NCBI GenBank assembly: GCA_007128525.1
Contig: SKXG01000268.1
Location: forward strand, 1-7,568
Direction of reading: 5' to 3'
DNA: 7,568 nt
DNA from: Pseudomonadales bacterium
GTDB lineage: Bacteria; Pseudomonadota; Gammaproteobacteria; Pseudomonadales; Azotimanducaceae
Positions within the stretch are counted from its first letter, which is position 1; every line of letters starts with the position of its first letter. Under the pieces are notes generated by a model. The model was given only the letters and a program-made list of their open reading frames with translations, had not been told where the DNA came from and made no database searches. A program made the translations under genes and the position numbers. Below, piece by piece: positions 6,108 through 7,568 of the stretch.

Positions 6108-6111
6108 CCCT
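6108..6111 (-). promoter_or_regulatory. Shine-Dalgarno region of barrel paralogue 2
   Basis: On the minus strand AGGGG precedes the ATG at 6099 by 7 nt within AAGGGGATTCGCC. This decides the start over the upstream in-frame codon at 6144. The octamer AGGGGATT covering it (6104-6111) is perfectly complementary to 1992-1999 of the candidate small RNA. Confidence 0.6.
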
Positions 6112-6178
6112 TCGTGCTAAATTGCATGTCAAAGTCCGGCCCAATGCCGAGCTTGTCAGGCAGTCAGAAGGGTAAGCA

Positions 6179-6319
6179 ATGGCCTCGCTGACTGTCCAGC
6201 GATGTCATCCCATTGCGTTGTTCGCGCCTCTATTGGAGCGGCTTTCTTGGCCCCTTTGTTACGCTCATTGCTGCACTTGTTTCTCCTGCTGGTGGCTGGG
6301 GGATTCCTGTTATGGCTGA
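6179..6319 (+). CDS. Possible 46-codon leader ORF, or mis-framed start of the exosortase
   Basis: The ATG at 6179 has the best Shine-Dalgarno in this part of the window (AGAAGGG, about 6 nt upstream), yet its frame differs from that of the exosortase and stops at a TGA at 6317-6319. It overlaps the first ~39 exosortase codons counted from 6202. The first half (MASLTVQRCHPIALFAPLL) could pass for an N-terminus; the second half is Cys/Trp-rich (CYAHCCTCFSCWW) and looks non-coding. It may be a leader peptide that couples translation to the exosortase, or the true exosortase N-terminus shifted by an indel in the sequence or the gene. Confidence 0.3.
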   Translation: MASLTVQRCHPIALFAPLLERLSWPLCYAHCCTCFSCWWLGDSCYG

Positions 6320-7568
6320 GCTGGGAGCCACTCAGCCGTTTGCCAGGCCAATGGCGTGACAACGAAGCCTACAGTCATGGCTGGATCATAATTGCTGTTG
6401 CGCTCTTGCTCGTGTGGCAGCGCATCCCTGACATGCAGCAACTGTCCGCAGGGGGCAGTTGGTGGGCGGTGCCTTGGGCCGTGGCAGCATTGGCGTTGTT
6501 GCTGCTGGCTGTTCGGGCGGAGATCTTTGTCTTTGGTCAGTATGGTGCCTTTGCCGCGTTGCTGGCGTTGGTGATGGCGACTGCAGGTTGGCAGGGATTG
6601 CGCCTCCTGGCTTTGCCGCTGGCGTTGATCTTTCTGGCGATCCCCTTGCCGGGATTTCTGGAGTTGAGCCTCACTGCAGACCTGAAATTGTTGTCGTCTC
6701 GGCTTGGTGCCTGGGGTTTGCAGCAGCTGGGCATTCCCGTTTATGCCGATGGCAACATCATTGATCTGGGCCACTACCAGCTGCACGTCGTCGATGCCTG
6801 CAGCGGCCTGAACTATCTGGTGCCATTGCTGGCAATCGGGCTGATCATGGCAGCGTTTCTCCGGGTCAGCTGGTGGCAGCGGGCGTTGGTGGTACTGGCG
6901 ACCATCCCGATTACCATTGCCATGAACGTGCTGCGGATCCTGATGACAGGCATACTCGTGCGGCACTTCGGGACCAGTGCTGCCGACGGCTTCGTGCACG
7001 ACTTTGAAGGCTGGCTGGTGTTTGTCGCCTGCCTGCTGATGTTGTTGCCGGTCATGGCATTGGTGGTGCGACTTGGCCCGGGTCCGCGCCGCCTCCGCGA
7101 TGCGCTGGTTGTAGACCTGCAATTGCCAAGAGTCTCTATGAGTGGATCGCGTCCGTTGCCGCTGCCCTTGCTGGTGTTCACCGGCTTGCTGCTGGGCAGC
7201 CTGGCGATCCAGCTTGGCTGGGGTGAGCGGGCCGAACAGCGCCCCGAGCGTTTAGCCTTTCATCACTTTCCGGACAGTCTGAACGGCTGGCAGGCGCGCC
7301 ACTCAGTACTGGTGCCGGAAGTGATTGAAGCGCTGAGTCTGACTGACTATCTGCTGGCGCAGTACCGGTCACCAACACATCCGGTTCCGGTCGAGCTCTA
7401 TGTGGGATATCACGGGTCACAGCGGCAAGGGGCGATGCCGCACTCTCCGACCATCTGTCTACCCGGCGGTGGCTGGGAGACCCTGCATCTGAGTCGTACG
7501 GCGGTGGCGCTGCCGGATGGCCGCCGGATTCCAGTGAACCGGGCCCTGATGCAAACCGGGAGAGATCA
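6202..7568 (+). CDS. xrtD: Exosortase XrtD-type with fused EpsI domain (C-terminus beyond window)
   Basis: The frame is open from the ATG at 6202 to the window end (455 codons, no stop). The N-terminal two thirds is a polytopic membrane protein with an EAYSHGW segment near the first helices and the exosortase triad: Cys200 in VVDACSGLNYL, Arg245 in AMNVLRI and His266 in FVHDFEGW. Exosortases cut C-terminal sorting signals of exported proteins in the inner membrane. The ATIPITIAMN...VHDFEGW stretch resembles exosortase D (VPLPA-CTERM-specific) more than XrtA. From about residue 346 a periplasmic EpsI-like domain (DUF3485) follows, with FPDSLNGW and PHSPTICLPGGGWE (413-426, Cys419). Fusion of the two is known in this group. 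The start is uncertain: 6202 has no Shine-Dalgarno, a TTG at 6247 has GGAG 8 nt upstream, and an out-of-frame ATG at 6179 has the strongest one. Confidence 0.88.
   Translation, partial: MSSHCVVRASIGAAFLAPLLRSLLHLFLLLVAGGFLLWLSWEPLSRLPGQWRDNEAYSHGWIIIAVALLLVWQRIPDMQQLSAGGSWWAVPWAVAALALLLLAVRAEIFVFGQYGAFAALLALVMATAGWQGLRLLALPLALIFLAIPLPGFLELSLTADLKLLSSRLGAWGLQQLGIPVYADGNIIDLGHYQLHVVDACSGLNYLVPLLAIGLIMAAFLRVSWWQRALVVLATIPITIAMNVLRILMTGILVRHFGTSAADGFVHDFEGWLVFVACLLMLLPVMALVVRLGPGPRRLRDALVVDLQLPRVSMSGSRPLPLPLLVFTGLLLGSLAIQLGWGERAEQRPERLAFHHFPDSLNGWQARHSVLVPEVIEALSLTDYLLAQYRSPTHPVPVELYVGYHGSQRQGAMPHSPTICLPGGGWETLHLSRTAVALPDGRRIPVNRALMQTGRD

Noticed and set aside
6131..6136. Minus-strand TTTGACA resembling a -35 box upstream of barrel paralogue 2
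   Set aside because: The position 17 nt downstream falls on the Shine-Dalgarno sequence and has no -10-like hexamer.
6310..7122. Minus-strand 270-codon open frame rich in Gln and His
   Set aside because: It is antisense to the exosortase gene; the Gln/His/Arg richness follows from reading Leu/Val/Ala codons backwards, and the exosortase triad on the plus strand is unambiguous.

Overview
The window looks like chromosomal DNA from a GC-rich Gram-negative bacterium, probably a gammaproteobacterium. Signal peptides, a lipobox, beta-barrel proteins ending in an aromatic residue and an exosortase all imply an outer membrane. No tRNA, rRNA, CRISPR array, IS element or phage gene was seen. The organism is an inference from gene content only.

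Layout. (1) From 1745 leftwards off the window edge, minus strand: a patatin-like phospholipase-related protein with its C-terminus cut off by the window. (2) 1746-2044: an intergenic stretch with a good sigma70-type promoter (TTGTCA-N17-TATAGT), followed by about 120 nt of foldable sequence ending in a GC-rich stem and T7. This is a candidate plus-strand small RNA. (3) 2045-3088, minus: a lipoprotein with a TonB C-terminal-type domain. (4) 3129-3226: a cluster of perfect hairpins, including a likely terminator. (5) 3225-3809, minus: a small outer-membrane beta-barrel protein. (6) 3810-3944: a divergent promoter region with short repeats. (7) 3945-5423, plus: a secreted FG-GAP/VCBS repeat protein with six calcium-loop motifs. 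(8) 5458-6099, minus: a second beta-barrel protein clearly paralogous to (5), convergent with (7) and separated from it by a strong hairpin. (9) From about 6202 to the right edge, plus: an exosortase of the XrtD type fused to an EpsI domain, C-terminus missing.

Working together: from 2045 onward every protein-coding gene is predicted to act in the cell envelope or beyond it. The VCBS gene lies between two paralogous barrel genes, next to an exosortase that sorts surface proteins. No VPLPA/PEP-CTERM substrate is visible in the window, so a functional link between the exosortase and the barrel/VCBS block is only a neighbourhood inference. The most novel-looking item is the candidate small RNA at 1910-2031. 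Its predicted apical loop carries an octamer perfectly complementary to the Shine-Dalgarno region of the second barrel gene.
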